Shown here: positions 1-10,680 of the stretch, piece after piece
Layout: each line of letters opens with the position of its first letter
Numbering within the stretch: the first letter of the stretch is position 1
Origin: Rhynchopus sp. YZ270_cl-10
Lineage: Eukaryota > Euglenozoa > Diplonemea > Diplonemida > Diplonemidae
DNA: 64,000 nt
Direction: 5' to 3'
Assembly (NCBI GenBank): GCA_964035575.1
Contig: OZ037837.1
Coordinates: forward strand, 62,001 to 126,000
Program-made: the position numbers and the translations under genes
Notes under the pieces: model-generated
Database searches by the model: none
The model's input: only the letters and a program-made list of their open reading frames with translations
What the model was told of the DNA's origin: nothing

Positions 1-2
1 CT

Positions 3-956
3 AAGAACATTGCAGCACACAGAACAGATTGTTTTCTTAATTTGCAAAATAATGTTTTTCTAAAATTTTTGCCGTTTCGCCTTTTGGGCATTCGGAACAA
101 AAATAAAAATAAAATGGGTGAAAGTCAAATGTATGCACATTGCGTATACATCTGACTGTTTTGTGCCCTCTTGTTCATGTATGTATACATTTGACTTTCG
201 CCCAAATAAAATGTCACACATTGCGACTGGTTGGGAGACTGAGTCTGGACGTGAATCTGCAAGGTAGCCTGGTCTGTACCATTGCTATTGCCCACCATTG
301 CCAAACCATGCACATCACTACACGGCGAACTAGTCAGGAGGAGTCACCACAGTCGTATCGACTAGTGCTAAACTAGTGGGTGTAACACTAGTCGTAAAAC
401 ACTAGTCATTTGGGCCAGTAGCACTACCAGTAGTCCCCCTGACCAGTCCGCCATGTGCTCATGTTGTTTTCCTCTCTCGGAAGGTTCACCCTCAGAACAC
501 GACACTCACAAACAATTGAAGCCTCTTGTGAGGCAAAAATAAAAGCGAGTCGGCTTGCTGCACCCAGGTGTTGCCGTACTGGATGTGATGGTATGCATAT
601 TGCAAGATGACAAAAAAACGAAACAATGATAAATGAAAACGCACTACAAAAAAAGTGAAATTAATTTTAAAAAAACAGCAAAACCACAAAAGATGAAGAT
701 GAATAAGCCGTTTGCACATTATAAAGCACAATACCCTGTGTAGCAAACACTGCGAGGTGACCTCCGTATTCAGGCAATCCACGTGTCCTACACGTGAAAA
801 ACAGAACCAGGTCCCGGTATACTCTAGATAGAACAAAAAGAGCAGCCACACTGCCTCAGCAGCGCTGAAGATATGAGAGCGAATACCAAACAAAAACACA
901 CACACAGAACAACTGTCTCTTTCCTGTCACTCGCCGCACACCCCTTGAGACATTAT
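3..956. repeat. 3' flank of glycoprotein copy A, duplicated at 5459-6492
   Basis: About 950 bases downstream of the first glycoprotein gene recur almost base for base at 5459-6492, downstream of the second. The second copy carries roughly 96 extra bases near 5661-5756. The block contains a small palindromic cluster of ACTAGT-type motifs (about 328-408) and an inverted pair built on AGTCAAATGTAT and ATACATTTGACTTTCGCCC (about 122-206). No coding sequence is convincing here. It probably holds the 3' untranslated region plus spacer and marks the edge of a segmental duplication of about 5.5 kb. Confidence 0.8.
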
Positions 957-2921
957 TTAAACACTCAGTGTCGCGGTCGCAGTTGGCTGTGTCCCCCTGC
1001 TGATCGAGTGTCTCGCCTTGTCGTTGACAGAGTTGAATCGCTCCTTAGGCGTGTACAGGGTGGTGGGGCTGGTAGGTCGGGCGAGCGGGAAGGAGTGCGG
1101 TCCCGACGTCGTCGGGCTTAGTTCCCCACCTGCATGTGTATGTGTCACAGACCTGCGTCTGCTACTGGGCGGGGCTTGGAGACCACCAGGACTGCTACGA
1201 CCACCACCACCGCCCCTCCCTGCCGCTACCAACTCAGCCGTGTCATACTGTCTAGCCTCGCCTGCTGGCACCCGCATCCCTACCAGAGAAAGCTCGCAGG
1301 ATTGGATAAGAGTCGGTGACTCTGAGAAAGCTCTGTCCGAGACTGGCAGCCAATGCGGGCTTGGCGGTACACTTGAGGGCGACTCTGGTGCTGGGAGTGG
1401 TGGAGACTCCTCGCGTGCAGAAGGTTCGTAGAGGACCTGCTGCTGCTGCTGCTGGATGACGTTGGTCTCTGTGGGTAGTGGTGCCTTGTGGTTCTTCTTG
1501 CACAGAAGGAAACCTGCAACGAGGCCGAACGAGAGGAACAGTAGTGCTGCGGCGATCACAATGAGGAGCACCTCGATACCCACACTGTTGTCGTCGTTGC
1601 TGTCGTCCTTCGAAGCAGCATCTTGCACTGGGGCTGCACCAGGTGACGGTGATGCAGGCGTCAGTGTTTCCCCTGGTGCCAACGTCGTGCTTGGTGCCAA
1701 TGTCACACCTGGTGTACCAGCTGGTGCAGACGTGACACCTGGTGTACCAGCTGGAGCTTCTGTGTCACCTGGTGCACCACCTGGAGCCTCTGTGACAGCT
1801 GGCACCTTCGTCGGCATCACAACCGTAACAGGCCGGGGTGTGGCAGGTACGTCCGTGGGTGCTGCTGTCGTGCCAGGTGCGAGGGTCTCCTTCTTATCCT
1901 TTTCAGGGAGAAGACGGTAGAAGAGGGGTCCGATGTTACGCTCAGAGATGACAGTCTGGAACATGTGTGTCGTGAGGCTGTACTCATCGATGCCTGCAGT
2001 GTTCACCTGCAGGATGCGTTCACTGTCAACGACGGCGAAGGAGGGCTGCCGGATGGGACGGTCCTTGCCTGTGTAAGTACCGAGGAACTGCGGCATGTCG
2101 CCCAGGATGAGCTCGGGATCGTGTGTCGCGTCAAACTTGTAAAGTTCCGTTGCGGTGTCCGTCTGCGAACACACGTACAGCGCATCGTTGATCAGCTGCG
2201 GGTACCCCACGTCCTGATCCCCGTAGCTCGTCTCTGGAAACGTGTCATGCACATGAGGGTAGAACACTTCCTTCGAGTCCTTCTTCGCACTCACATACCC
2301 ACCACCCTCCTTCCCCGTCCCCGTAGGCACGTTGTACGAAATCCAGACAACGTTGTCCTCATCAGCATAGAGGCCGCCACCCACAGGGCCGGCAGCGGTC
2401 TTCAAGGAGAGGTATGTGTATTTGTCCTTGATGAGGCATTTGTCGTTGATCCAGTAGCATGGTCCCTTCTCCACGCAGTAGGTCTCGCTCGTGACGGTCG
2501 TGCAGCCGCGGAGGTAGTTGCCACGCACCTTCCAGCCGTTGAAGGTTGCAGAGCTTTCGTACGACGCAACGTACGCAGTGTGTGTCTTGGTGTTGATCGC
2601 AGTCCCGTAGAAGCCCTGCGAGTCCTTCACCTGCGGGCCAAAGTCGATCAGCTCAAACGGCGCGGTTGGGTCCTCCGCAAAGTTTGCCTTGAAGAACTCG
2701 TTCCCGCAGGTCACGCTTGCCCAGCCCTCAATCTCATCGATGCCCAGCCCGCGTGAGTCGTGTGAACAGTGTGCGCTTGCCCCAGACCATTGGTTGTAGT
2801 CCTCTCGCTCCTCACCTGCAGTAGTAACAGAAGAAAGCCCTGTGCTTGTCAGAAAGTACAGCCGTTCTGCCTCCACTGCTGCCACTAAAGCAGAAGTGCA
2901 GACTGCGAAGGCAAGACGCAT
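957..2921 (-). CDS. Type I mucin-like surface glycoprotein, copy A
   Basis: A 654-residue protein I do not recognise as a named family. Residues 1-18 form a signal peptide (ALVAAVEA end). The ectodomain (19-345) has a Cys cluster at 140-162 spaced like a PSI-type knot (C..C..C.W..C). Residues 346-432 are a Thr/Pro/Ala/Gly stalk with 10-residue repeats of the TEAPAGTPGV type, likely O-glycosylated. Residues 448-474 are one membrane helix. The 180-residue cytoplasmic tail has Q6, SPP-rich stretches, G5 and a basic SSRRRS motif. The frame stays open upstream to 3017, but I start at the ATG that gives a clean signal peptide and that all three copies share. A plasma-membrane receptor or coat protein is inferred. 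Copies B and C lie upstream in the same orientation. Confidence 0.88.
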   Translation of the reverse strand: MRLAFAVCTSALVAAVEAERLYFLTSTGLSSVTTAGEEREDYNQWSGASAHCSHDSRGLGIDEIEGWASVTCGNEFFKANFAEDPTAPFELIDFGPQVKDSQGFYGTAINTKTHTAYVASYESSATFNGWKVRGNYLRGCTTVTSETYCVEKGPCYWINDKCLIKDKYTYLSLKTAAGPVGGGLYADEDNVVWISYNVPTGTGKEGGGYVSAKKDSKEVFYPHVHDTFPETSYGDQDVGYPQLINDALYVCSQTDTATELYKFDATHDPELILGDMPQFLGTYTGKDRPIRQPSFAVVDSERILQVNTAGIDEYSLTTHMFQTVISERNIGPLFYRLLPEKDKKETLAPGTTAAPTDVPATPRPVTVVMPTKVPAVTEAPGGAPGDTEAPAGTPGVTSAPAGTPGVTLAPSTTLAPGETLTPASPSPGAAPVQDAASKDDSNDDNSVGIEVLLIVIAAALLFLSFGLVAGFLLCKKNHKAPLPTETNVIQQQQQQVLYEPSAREESPPLPAPESPSSVPPSPHWLPVSDRAFSESPTLIQSCELSLVGMRVPAGEARQYDTAELVAAGRGGGGGRSSPGGLQAPPSSRRRSVTHTHAGGELSPTTSGPHSFPLARPTSPTTLYTPKERFNSVNDKARHSISRGTQPTATATLSV

Positions 2922-2932
2922 TTGTGAAGCAT

Positions 2933-3000
2933 CTGTGCGTGGGTGGGTGTTGTGGGTGTTGTGGGTGTTGTGTAAGGGAGGAACAAAAGGAAGAGGAAGT
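2933..3000 (-). promoter_or_regulatory. Likely splice-acceptor region of glycoprotein A
   Basis: On the minus strand a pyrimidine tract (CTTCCTCTTCCTTTTG) is followed by repeated CACAACACC units and then GCACAG, 11 bases before the start ATG. The same order stands before copies B and C. This resembles a trans-splicing acceptor; a cis intron cannot be excluded. An out-of-frame ATG (ATGCTTCAC) immediately follows the AG and could limit translation if it is in the leader. Confidence 0.5.
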
Positions 3001-4187
3001 CGTTTACGGGGTTTCATTATTTTCAGAGAATACCACGCAGCTGCAGATTGTCAGAAGATAACTTTGAAGAAAACAAAAGCGCAAAATGAACTAAAGTACC
3101 TAGCCTAGTAGGGGCAACAGGGCACTCTACAAGAGCAGTTGAAAGTGCAAATACTTCACAGAATCAGCGGATGCAGGCACTAAAAAAAATGAAATTAAAC
3201 ATCGCACTCCGACTATTCTCTATTCACGTTCCTGTTTCCCTACCACAAAGCAATAACGGCAACAATAGAAAATAAACACAATAAACGCAATTAACACAAT
3301 AAGGGTGTCCGTAAAATGACGGCTTTTGAATAAAATCCAATATTCACCTACATTCTACGGATCACCCATAAAGACAATAAAGACAAAAGGGAGATTGTTG
3401 TGCACACAAAAATTGAAATGTAATAAAAATATTGTGGTCACAAAAACCCCGTAAGAGGCCCAGTCCGTATCAGAAACAAGTACTGTACATAAACCAGACA
3501 GTGGTAATTTTGGGTATACTCAGGGAAAAAATGAACAATTTTGGCCTAAAAAAAATCAATTTGAGAAATATTTCTAAGTGCTCTGACACGAAAATATTGC
3601 AGGGCCGTTTTCTTACTTATTAGATGCAATCCTTTCCGAAGGTCACAATAGCGTAAAACCTACTTGGTAAATACATTGCTGAGTCAGTTCGTCTACACTC
3701 TGAAAGTAAGGTGTTCCACAAACCTGCGAAACACGTTTGTGCAAAATTACGCCAAAAACGACGCCAATTAGAAGTTGTACCCGCAAACCACAAGTAAAAC
3801 CACAAGTCACATCATTCACATCACCGTCGCGTGAGATGAGACATTAGGAAAGGGGGGTATGTGCCCTGTAAGGGTGCGGGTGGGGGAGGGGAGGGAACAG
3901 CTTTATTCTTTGGGGAGGGAAGAAACAAAAACACCTGTCTTGAGGTGGGACTATCCACAACGGGGGCGTCTTGTTGGACACCGTTCGACGCTGTTTCGTT
4001 CCGTATTTCGTTTGTTTCCCCCACACCAAAGGATTGTTGACACCATCTAGAGAAGAGGGAATCGCTGAGGGAGGACAAAGAGAAAAAACAGTGAGACTGT
4101 CTATGTGACAGCTGCACTGATCCAAACAAATTTTCAATAATCAAACAAGTTATCAAAAAATCTTGTGAAATAAAAGCAGTAAAATTA

Positions 4188-4236
4188 TATTGAAAGATGC
4201 CCCTTTAGCCTCTCGTGTATAGTCAACTTTAAAATT
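4188..4236 (-). repeat. Possible relic of the LINE 3' end
   Basis: The + strand reads GATGCCCCTTTAGCCTCTCG followed by TGTATAGTCAACTT. This resembles the last bases of the LINE at 48950-55017 (GATGAACCTAAGCCTCACG then TGCTTAGTCACCTT). The match is partial and the stem is imperfect, so this is a weaker member than the one at 37.5 kb. Confidence 0.35.
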
Positions 4237-4905
4237 AGAAAAAGTAAAAAAGGGATCCCTTCACAAGGGAATAAAAACTACGCCAGAAGGCTGGAAGTGC
4301 ACGAATGAAGAACAAGAGTAGTGTTGAAACATGCTCAAACGCATCTCAGTCGAGCCATGCAAAGAGTGGGACGTGATTAGTCCGTACCGTAAGAGAACAG
4401 AGGCGGTTCACAACCGCTCGGCAAATCACGCGACCTCTTTATACCCTAAAAGGTCGGCTATAACGTTGCACGGTAGTTACCGTGCAACATCAGTGGACCA
4501 AAGAGCAATCATGGCTCAGTTCGACAAACGCGCACGTGCCATAAAATGCATGAAAGAAATGAAAAAATAAAACAAATATTGTGCATCGCGCACAAACACA
4601 CCGAAAAGGGAACGGAATTTTCTTATTTTTATTTTCCCATAATAAAGGAAGCAACGATATGACCGGTTTGGGTTTATGTTACGTGTATTGTATTCTGACT
4701 GTCTTCTCTACCCATAAGCACAATCAAAACATCTTCTACAGCAACAATCAGGGAGGAGGAAGGGAGGAAGGGAGCAATCCCTTTTTCTTGGGGAGTGAAT
4801 CCTTTGTGGATCCCATCAACCCGAAAGGGAGGTTTTTATGTTGGGAAAAGTCACTTAGTACACAAATTTCTAGCACCCAATTAGGATACATGCTGGCAAA
4901 CTTTC

Positions 4906-4976
4906 GGCGGTACCCAGAATACCCAAAACTATTTAGGATAATACCCAGTGGGTATTATCCTAAATGGGTACTAGAA
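4906..4976. repeat. Relic end of the 32.4-34.3 kb element family
   Basis: This stretch carries AATACCCAAAACTATTTAGG, then an inverted pair GGATAATACCCAGTGGGTATTATCC, then AAATGGGTACTAG. The same words make up the inverted ends of the 1.9-kb element at 32451-34336, there with TACGATAATACCCA. No second end is visible nearby, so this is a solo end. Confidence 0.6.
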
Positions 4977-5458
4977 ATATGCGTGCTCAGTTACTAACCC
5001 GCATTTTTTTTTTTTCATTTTTTTTTTTAATTGGGGACTTTGCTCGTTTTGTAGCTTTTTTAATTGAAGTGGATTTATATTCTGATGGAGTGAGAAAGAT
5101 TTTGTTTGGCCCTCTCGTGACAGTGTACATGGTACAACCGGCCGGTGTACTGTGGGTGACAACCATGCAGTCAGTCCACATCCATTTCGTATAAAGAAGG
5201 TAAGCAAAAAAGTTCTGTTGATGATCAAAAGAAATTTGTTAGGTGTCGGCCCCCCCTGGAGGAACTCCACGAAAGGAAAGCTAAAAGTCAGCACAATAAT
5301 TTGCACCCCAATACAAAGCAAAGCTTCTCAAACAAGTCTGATTGAGAGCAGAAACAGAAACAAATAAAAAAGTGGGGGGATGTTTTCCTCAGCAAAGAGA
5401 AATGTTGTGGTAAAGATGACCAGAATGAGTCACCAAAAAAACGGGGGAGGGGAGGGCC

Positions 5459-6492
5459 AAGAACATTGCAGCACACAGAACAGATCTTTTTTTATTTGTT
5501 TTTTCTAAAAAGTTTTTGCCGTTTCGCCTTTTGGGCATTCGGAACAAAAATAAAATAAAATGGGTGAAAGTCAAATGTATGCACATTGCGTATACATCTG
5601 ACTGTTTTGTGCCCTCTTGTTCATGTATGTATACATTTGACTTTCGCCCAAATAAAATGCAAACATGATATGCGATTTGCAAACATTTTCCTTTGTGACG
5701 TGGATGTGTTCATCATCGTCATCACACATATTTAAGAATCATCACATGGTTGTCACACATTACGACTGGTTGGGAGACTGAGTCTGGACGTGAACCTGCA
5801 AGGTAGCCTGGTCTGTACCATTGCTATTGCCCACCATTGCCAAACCATGCACATCACTACACGGCGAACTAGTCAGGAGGAGTCACCACAGTCGTATCGA
5901 CTAGTGCTAAACTAGTGGGTGTAACACTAGTCGTAAAACACTAGTCATTTGGGCCAGTAGCACTACCAGTAGTCTGACCAGTCCGCCATGTGCTCATGTT
6001 GTTTTCCTCTCTCGGAAGGTTCACCCTCAGAACACGACACTCACAAACAATTGAAGCCTCTTGTGAGGCAAAAATAAAAGCGAGTCGGCTTGCTGCACCC
6101 AGGTGTTGCCGTACTGGATGTGATGGTATGCATATTGCAAGATGACAAAAAAACGAAACAATGATAAATGAAAACGCACTACAAAAAAAGTGAAATTAAT
6201 TTTAAAAAAACAGCAAAACCACAAAAGATGAAGATGAATAAGCCGTTTGCACATTATAAAGCACAATACCCTGTGTAGCAAACACTGCGAGGTGACCTCC
6301 GTATTCAGGCAATCCACGTGTCCTACACGTGAAAAACAGAACCAACTGAGACACGGTCCCGGTATACTCTAGATAGAACAAAGAGCAGCCACACTGCCTC
6401 AGCAGCGCTGAAGATATGAGAGCGAATACCAAACAAAAACACACACACAGAACAACTGTCTCTTTCCTGTCACTCGCCTTATTATTTACGCA
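5459..6492. repeat. 3' flank of glycoprotein copy B, duplicate of 3-956
   Basis: Near-identical to 3-956, with one extra block of about 96 bases at 5661-5756 and a few short indels (for example a 9-base insertion near 6345). The identity ends at the stop codon side only because the genes themselves continue the homology. Confidence 0.8.
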
Positions 6493-8457
6493 TTAAACAC
6501 TCAATGTCGCGGTTGGCTGTGTCCCCCTGCTGATCGAGTGTTTCACCTTGTCGTTGACAGAGTTGAATCGCTCCTTAGGCGTGTACAGGGTGGTGGGGCT
6601 GGTAGGTCGGGCGAGCGGGAAGGAGTGCGGTCCCGACGTCGTCGGGCTTAGTTCCCCACCTGCATGTGTATGTGTCACAGACCTGCGCCTGCTACTGGGC
6701 GGGGCTTGGAGACCACCAGGACTGCTACGACCACCACCACCGCCCCTCCCTGCTCCCAACTCAGCCACGTTGTCAAGGTGTCTAGCCTCGCCTGCTGGCA
6801 CCCGCATCCCTACCAGAGAAAGCTCGCAGGATTGGATAAGAGTCGGTGACTCTGAGAAAGAAGCTCTGTCCGAGGCTGGCAGCCAATGCGGGCTTGGTGG
6901 TACACTTGAGGGCGACTCTGGTGCTGGGAGTGGTGGAGACTCCTCGCGTGCAGAAGGTTCGTAGAGGACCTGCTGCTGCTGCTGCTGGATGACGTTGGTC
7001 TCTGTGGGTAGTGGTGTCTTGCGGCTCTTCTTGCACAGAAGGAAGCCTGCCAGGAGGCCTAGCGAGAGGAACAGTAGTGCTGCGGCGATCACAAGGAGTA
7101 GCACCCCGGCACCTACACCGCTGTCGTCGTTGCTGTCGTCCTTCGAAGCAGCATCTTGCACTGGGGCTGCACCAGGTGACGGTGATGCAGGCGTCAGTGT
7201 TTCCCCTGGTGCCAACGTCGTGCCTGGTGCCAATGTCACACCTGGTGTACCACCTGGTGCAGACGTCACACCTGGTGTACCAGCTGGTGCAGGCGTGACA
7301 CCTGGTGCACCACCTGGAGCCTCTGTGACAGCTGGCACCTTCGTCTCAGGTGGCACAACCACAACAGGCCGGGGTGTGGCAGGTACGTCCGTGGGTGCTG
7401 CTGTTGTGCCAGGTGCGAGGGTCTCTTTCTTATCCTTTTCAGGGAGAAGACGGTAGAAGAGGGGTCCGATGTTACGCTCAGAGATGACAGTCTGGAACAT
7501 GTGTGTCGTGAGGCTGTACTCATCGATGCCTGCAGTGTTCACCTGCAGGATGCGTTCACTGTCAACGACGGCGAAGGAGGGCTGCCGGATGGGACGGTCC
7601 TTGCCTGTGTAGGTGCCGCGGAACTGCGGCATGTCGCCCAGGATGAGCTCGGGATCGTGTGTCGCGTCAAACTTGTAAAGTTCCGTTGCGGTGTCCGTCT
7701 GCGAACACACGTACAGCGCATCGTTGATCATCTGCGGGTACCCCACGTCCTGATCCCCGTAGCTCGTCTCTGGAAACGTGTCATGCACATGAGGGTAGTA
7801 CACCTCCTTCGAGTCCTTCTTCGCACTCACATACCCACCACCCTCCTTCCCCGTTCCCTTAGGCAGGTTGTACGAAATCCAGACAACGTTGTCCTCATCA
7901 GCATAGAGGCCGCCACCCACAGGGCCGGCAGCGGTCTTCAAGGAGAGGTATGTGTATTTGTCCTTGATGAGGCATTTGTCGTTGATCCAGTAGCATGGTC
8001 CCTTCTCCACGCAGTAGGTCTCGCTCGTGACGGTGGTGCAGCCACGGAGGTAGTTGCCACGCACCTTCCAGCCGTTGAAGGTTGCAGAGCTTTCGTACGA
8101 CGCAACGTACGCAGTGTGTGTCTTGGTGTTGATCGCAGTCCCGTAGAAGCCCTGCGAGTCCTTCACCTGCGGGCCAAAGTCGATCAGCTCAAACGGCGCG
8201 GTTGGGTCCTCCGCAAAGTTTGCCTTGAAGAACTCGGTCCCGCAGGTCACGCTTGCCCAGCCCTCAATCTCATCGATGCCCAGCCCGCGTGCATCGTCCG
8301 AACAGTGTGCACTTGCCCCAGACCATTGGTTGTAGTCCTCTCGCTCGTCACCTGCAGTAGTAACAGAAGAAAGCCCTGTGCTTGTCAGAAAGTACAGCCG
8401 TTCTGCCTCCACTGCTGCCACTAAAGCAGAAGTGCAGACTGCGAAGGCAAGCCGCAT
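6493..8457 (-). CDS. Type I mucin-like surface glycoprotein, copy B
   Basis: 654 residues with the same plan as copy A: signal peptide 1-18, ectodomain with the Cys cluster near 140-162, mucin-like stalk with three 10-residue repeats, one membrane helix near 448-474 and a Ser/Pro-rich tail. It differs from A and C in the membrane segment (GAGVLLLVIAAALLFLSLGL) and at several tail positions (KKSRKTP, ASDRASF, HLDNVAELG). Its ectodomain is close to both other copies. The start is the ATG shared by all three. Copy B shares its 3' flank with A but not with C. Function is unknown; plasma-membrane location is inferred from topology. Confidence 0.88.
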   Translation of the reverse strand: MRLAFAVCTSALVAAVEAERLYFLTSTGLSSVTTAGDEREDYNQWSGASAHCSDDARGLGIDEIEGWASVTCGTEFFKANFAEDPTAPFELIDFGPQVKDSQGFYGTAINTKTHTAYVASYESSATFNGWKVRGNYLRGCTTVTSETYCVEKGPCYWINDKCLIKDKYTYLSLKTAAGPVGGGLYADEDNVVWISYNLPKGTGKEGGGYVSAKKDSKEVYYPHVHDTFPETSYGDQDVGYPQMINDALYVCSQTDTATELYKFDATHDPELILGDMPQFRGTYTGKDRPIRQPSFAVVDSERILQVNTAGIDEYSLTTHMFQTVISERNIGPLFYRLLPEKDKKETLAPGTTAAPTDVPATPRPVVVVPPETKVPAVTEAPGGAPGVTPAPAGTPGVTSAPGGTPGVTLAPGTTLAPGETLTPASPSPGAAPVQDAASKDDSNDDSGVGAGVLLLVIAAALLFLSLGLLAGFLLCKKSRKTPLPTETNVIQQQQQQVLYEPSAREESPPLPAPESPSSVPPSPHWLPASDRASFSESPTLIQSCELSLVGMRVPAGEARHLDNVAELGAGRGGGGGRSSPGGLQAPPSSRRRSVTHTHAGGELSPTTSGPHSFPLARPTSPTTLYTPKERFNSVNDKVKHSISRGTQPTATLSV

Positions 8458-8468
8458 TTGTGAAGCAT

Positions 8469-8536
8469 CTGTGCGTGTTGTGGGTGTTGTGGGTGTTGTG
8501 GGTGCTGCGGTAAGGGAAGAGCAAAAGGAAGAGGAG
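8469..8536 (-). promoter_or_regulatory. Likely splice-acceptor region of glycoprotein B
   Basis: Same layout as before copy A: pyrimidine tract (CTCTTCCTTTTGCTCTTCCC), CACAACACC repeats, then GCACAG 11 bases before the ATG. Conservation among copies that differ elsewhere suggests a functional leader. Confidence 0.5.
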
Positions 8537-9260
8537 ACACTGCGAAACTAAAGGGAAAGGTCCTACCCACCACGATGCTAGTGTCATATGGTCAGTAGGC
8601 GACACACTCTCACAGCTCCTGCAACGGTGCAGTAGTGGGTGTGCTGTACTGTGACGCTGTTGCAGTATTGACCTTGCCGTGGGGAGGCCATGTGCCTATT
8701 CGCCTCCACACTCTTGCATGGCTCTGTGCCTGGGGTACACTGCTGCACGCAGTTCCCGGTGCGATATACGAAAAAAGATGTTTATTTTGGATGTGATCAA
8801 CAATCAAACATCGAATATATAGAAAGGGGTACCAGGTATTTCACTTTTCATTTGTATCCTCAGATTTCTGAAGTCAGATTTGTACTTTTATTTTGTAAAA
8901 AAAAATATATTGAACACTGCACCACAGCCTCTGTCTAACTTCTATTTTGGGGCGGGTTGGTGAGCCTCACCTCACCGACAGGTCGAGGTGTGCGTTTCAG
9001 CACATAAAAAAAAAATAGAAAATATCAACGTTGTTGAACTGAGACGTAAAACCCCTTACCCAGACCAATAGGTCTAACCTGTTGGATCGTGCTTCACTGT
9101 TTCTTAAAGACTTCGTAAGACACAAAAAAGACTCGGAACAAAAAAACAGCAATTCAACTGAATGAATGCGTCATTGCTCAAAACAAAACATAGAGTATTA
9201 GACATAACGAAACAATATACATCTCACTTACCCCTCCCCCCGGCCCCCCCCCCCCCCCTA
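8537..9260. other. Spacer upstream of glycoprotein B
   Basis: No gene seen. At 8940-9000 there is a dispersed word (TTGGGGCGGGTTGG ... CACCGACAGGTCGAGGTGTG) that recurs at 36047-36105, in both cases shortly before an inverted-repeat element. At 9040-9100 a segment is related, in inverse orientation, to the interior of the element at 14392-14717 (CAACAGGTTAGACC and TTGGTCTGGG words). Confidence 0.5.
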
Positions 9261-10046
9261 GGGGCGGTCATATCCTGTATTAAAAGTGTGAGAAAATGAC
9301 ATTTTTCAAAATGTTGTCAAAAGCGATTCTAAGGTAAAAAAAAGTAGAAAATCCACCCCACAGGCCCAAAAAAATGTGGTGTGCCCCGCTTTCCACCCTT
9401 TTTGTGCCTCTCAGGTACCCAAATCACAGTTTTTTAAAAATTGCCTACCACTGGTACCTGAGTGCCCCCCTGGTTTGCCCTTCAGGTTGACTATGGAACA
9501 GAAAACACCCCAATATGGCTCAGAACATAGAGCAAAGGGTATATTTCACCCCCAAAACCCCACAGGAGACCCACAAAACCGTTACTGGGGTGTTTCGTGA
9601 CACCTGTTGGTGCTCAAAGCTCATAAAACCTGAAACACCGGTCAGGCAGTGAAAATAGGCCAAAACAGGCCAAAATAGCCTGAAAATGGCCTAAAAACGC
9701 CCATATTTTATTTCAAACACCCAGAAAGTTGCAGAAACCCGATTCCAGGGTGGTCCTGGGCACCTGTGGGGGCGCATGCCCCATAAAACATCAAAAAAAC
9801 GGTGTGGAACTGGTGTGGGAGGGTGTTTTTGCAATTTACCCACAAATTGCCTGCCTCAGGTACCACTGGTAGGCAATTTTTTAAAAACCGCGATTTGGGT
9901 ACCTGAGAGGCACAAAAAGGGTGGAAAGCGGGGCACACCACATTTTTTTGGGCCTGTGGGGTGGATTTTCTTGGTTTTTACCCTTTTTGTGGGGTTTTTG
10001 GGCATTTTTGAAAAATGTCATTTTCTCACATAGATATGACCCCCCC
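9261..10046. mobile_element. Non-autonomous TIR element, 786 bp, TA-flanked
   Basis: The ends are long inverted repeats of roughly 200 bases: the left arm runs from GGGGCGGTCATATC through GTGAGAAAATGACATTTTTC to about 9470, and the right arm returns the same words in reverse from about 9840. TA stands just outside each end (9259-9260 and 10047-10048). No transposase frame is present. Poly-C/G tracts flank both ends. The family is likely a Tc1/mariner-type MITE or foldback element. Confidence 0.75.
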
Positions 10047-10048
10047 TA

Positions 10049-10680
10049 CCCCCCCCCCCATCCCTTTGCTTCACATTGCCCGGTACCAATGCTGCATTTA
10101 TTTTAACTACATTATTACATCATCTTCCAATGTCGTTTTCAAACCAAAGCCCTTCTGTCTATGGCATCGGTTCATCTTGTACAACTACTTGGTATCTGTT
10201 ATTCTGTTAAAACCCCGTTTGCAGACCCCTCCCAAATATGGTCGTACGGTGGTTCACCGCTGTTTAGGAGGAGGATAGTATGACCCCGAGCATATGGACA
10301 CAGAATACCAAGAGAAGATAATAGGAAGCCTCCACAGCGAGAGCACCGACCAAATGCGAATGTCATCTGTTTACCTCTTGGCTTGTCTTCTTGGTGCTGA
10401 TGGGGGTGGTGCAAGGGGTTTATGGGTTGTGTGCTTGGAAAGAAATGAATCAATTATGGGAATGTATCTGAGACATACAAGGGTTGTCGCGGTGATGGTG
10501 TGTTGCAGTTCAAAATCATTATATGCGGGGCCTGCATCTGCCGTCAGGTGCGGAACCATGTGTGACGAGGGTGAGGCAATACGCAAGAGTTGCGGATTTG
10601 TTTCTGTGTGTTCCCGACGTTCCACCTCAAGCAGCTTTTCCTCGTGGAACGGAAAGCGTGTTATCTGCACAATACTCTAT
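10049..10680. other. 3' flank of glycoprotein C, unique
   Basis: No gene seen. Unlike copies A and B, this downstream region shows no resemblance to 3-956. It is less repetitive than most spacers in the window. Confidence 0.4.

Larger units (their letters stand above)
3018..5458. other. Spacer between glycoproteins A and B
   Basis: I find no gene here. The stretch is A/T-rich with many homopolymer runs. It holds a short inverted pair at 3304-3368 (GGGTGTCCGTAAAATG against CATTCTACGGATCACCC), which looks like abutted ends of a Tc1/mariner-type element. It also holds two relics listed separately, at 4190 and 4906. Confidence 0.5.

Noticed and set aside
1965-2756. Plus-strand ORF of 263 codons opposite glycoprotein A (and similar ones opposite B and C)
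   Set aside because: Shadow of the minus-strand gene; it has no signal or family pattern of its own and varies with the codon positions of the real gene.
3620-3805. Minus-strand Trp-rich ORF of 61 codons as a transposase fragment
   Set aside because: No DDE or helix-turn-helix motif could be recognised; too short to support.
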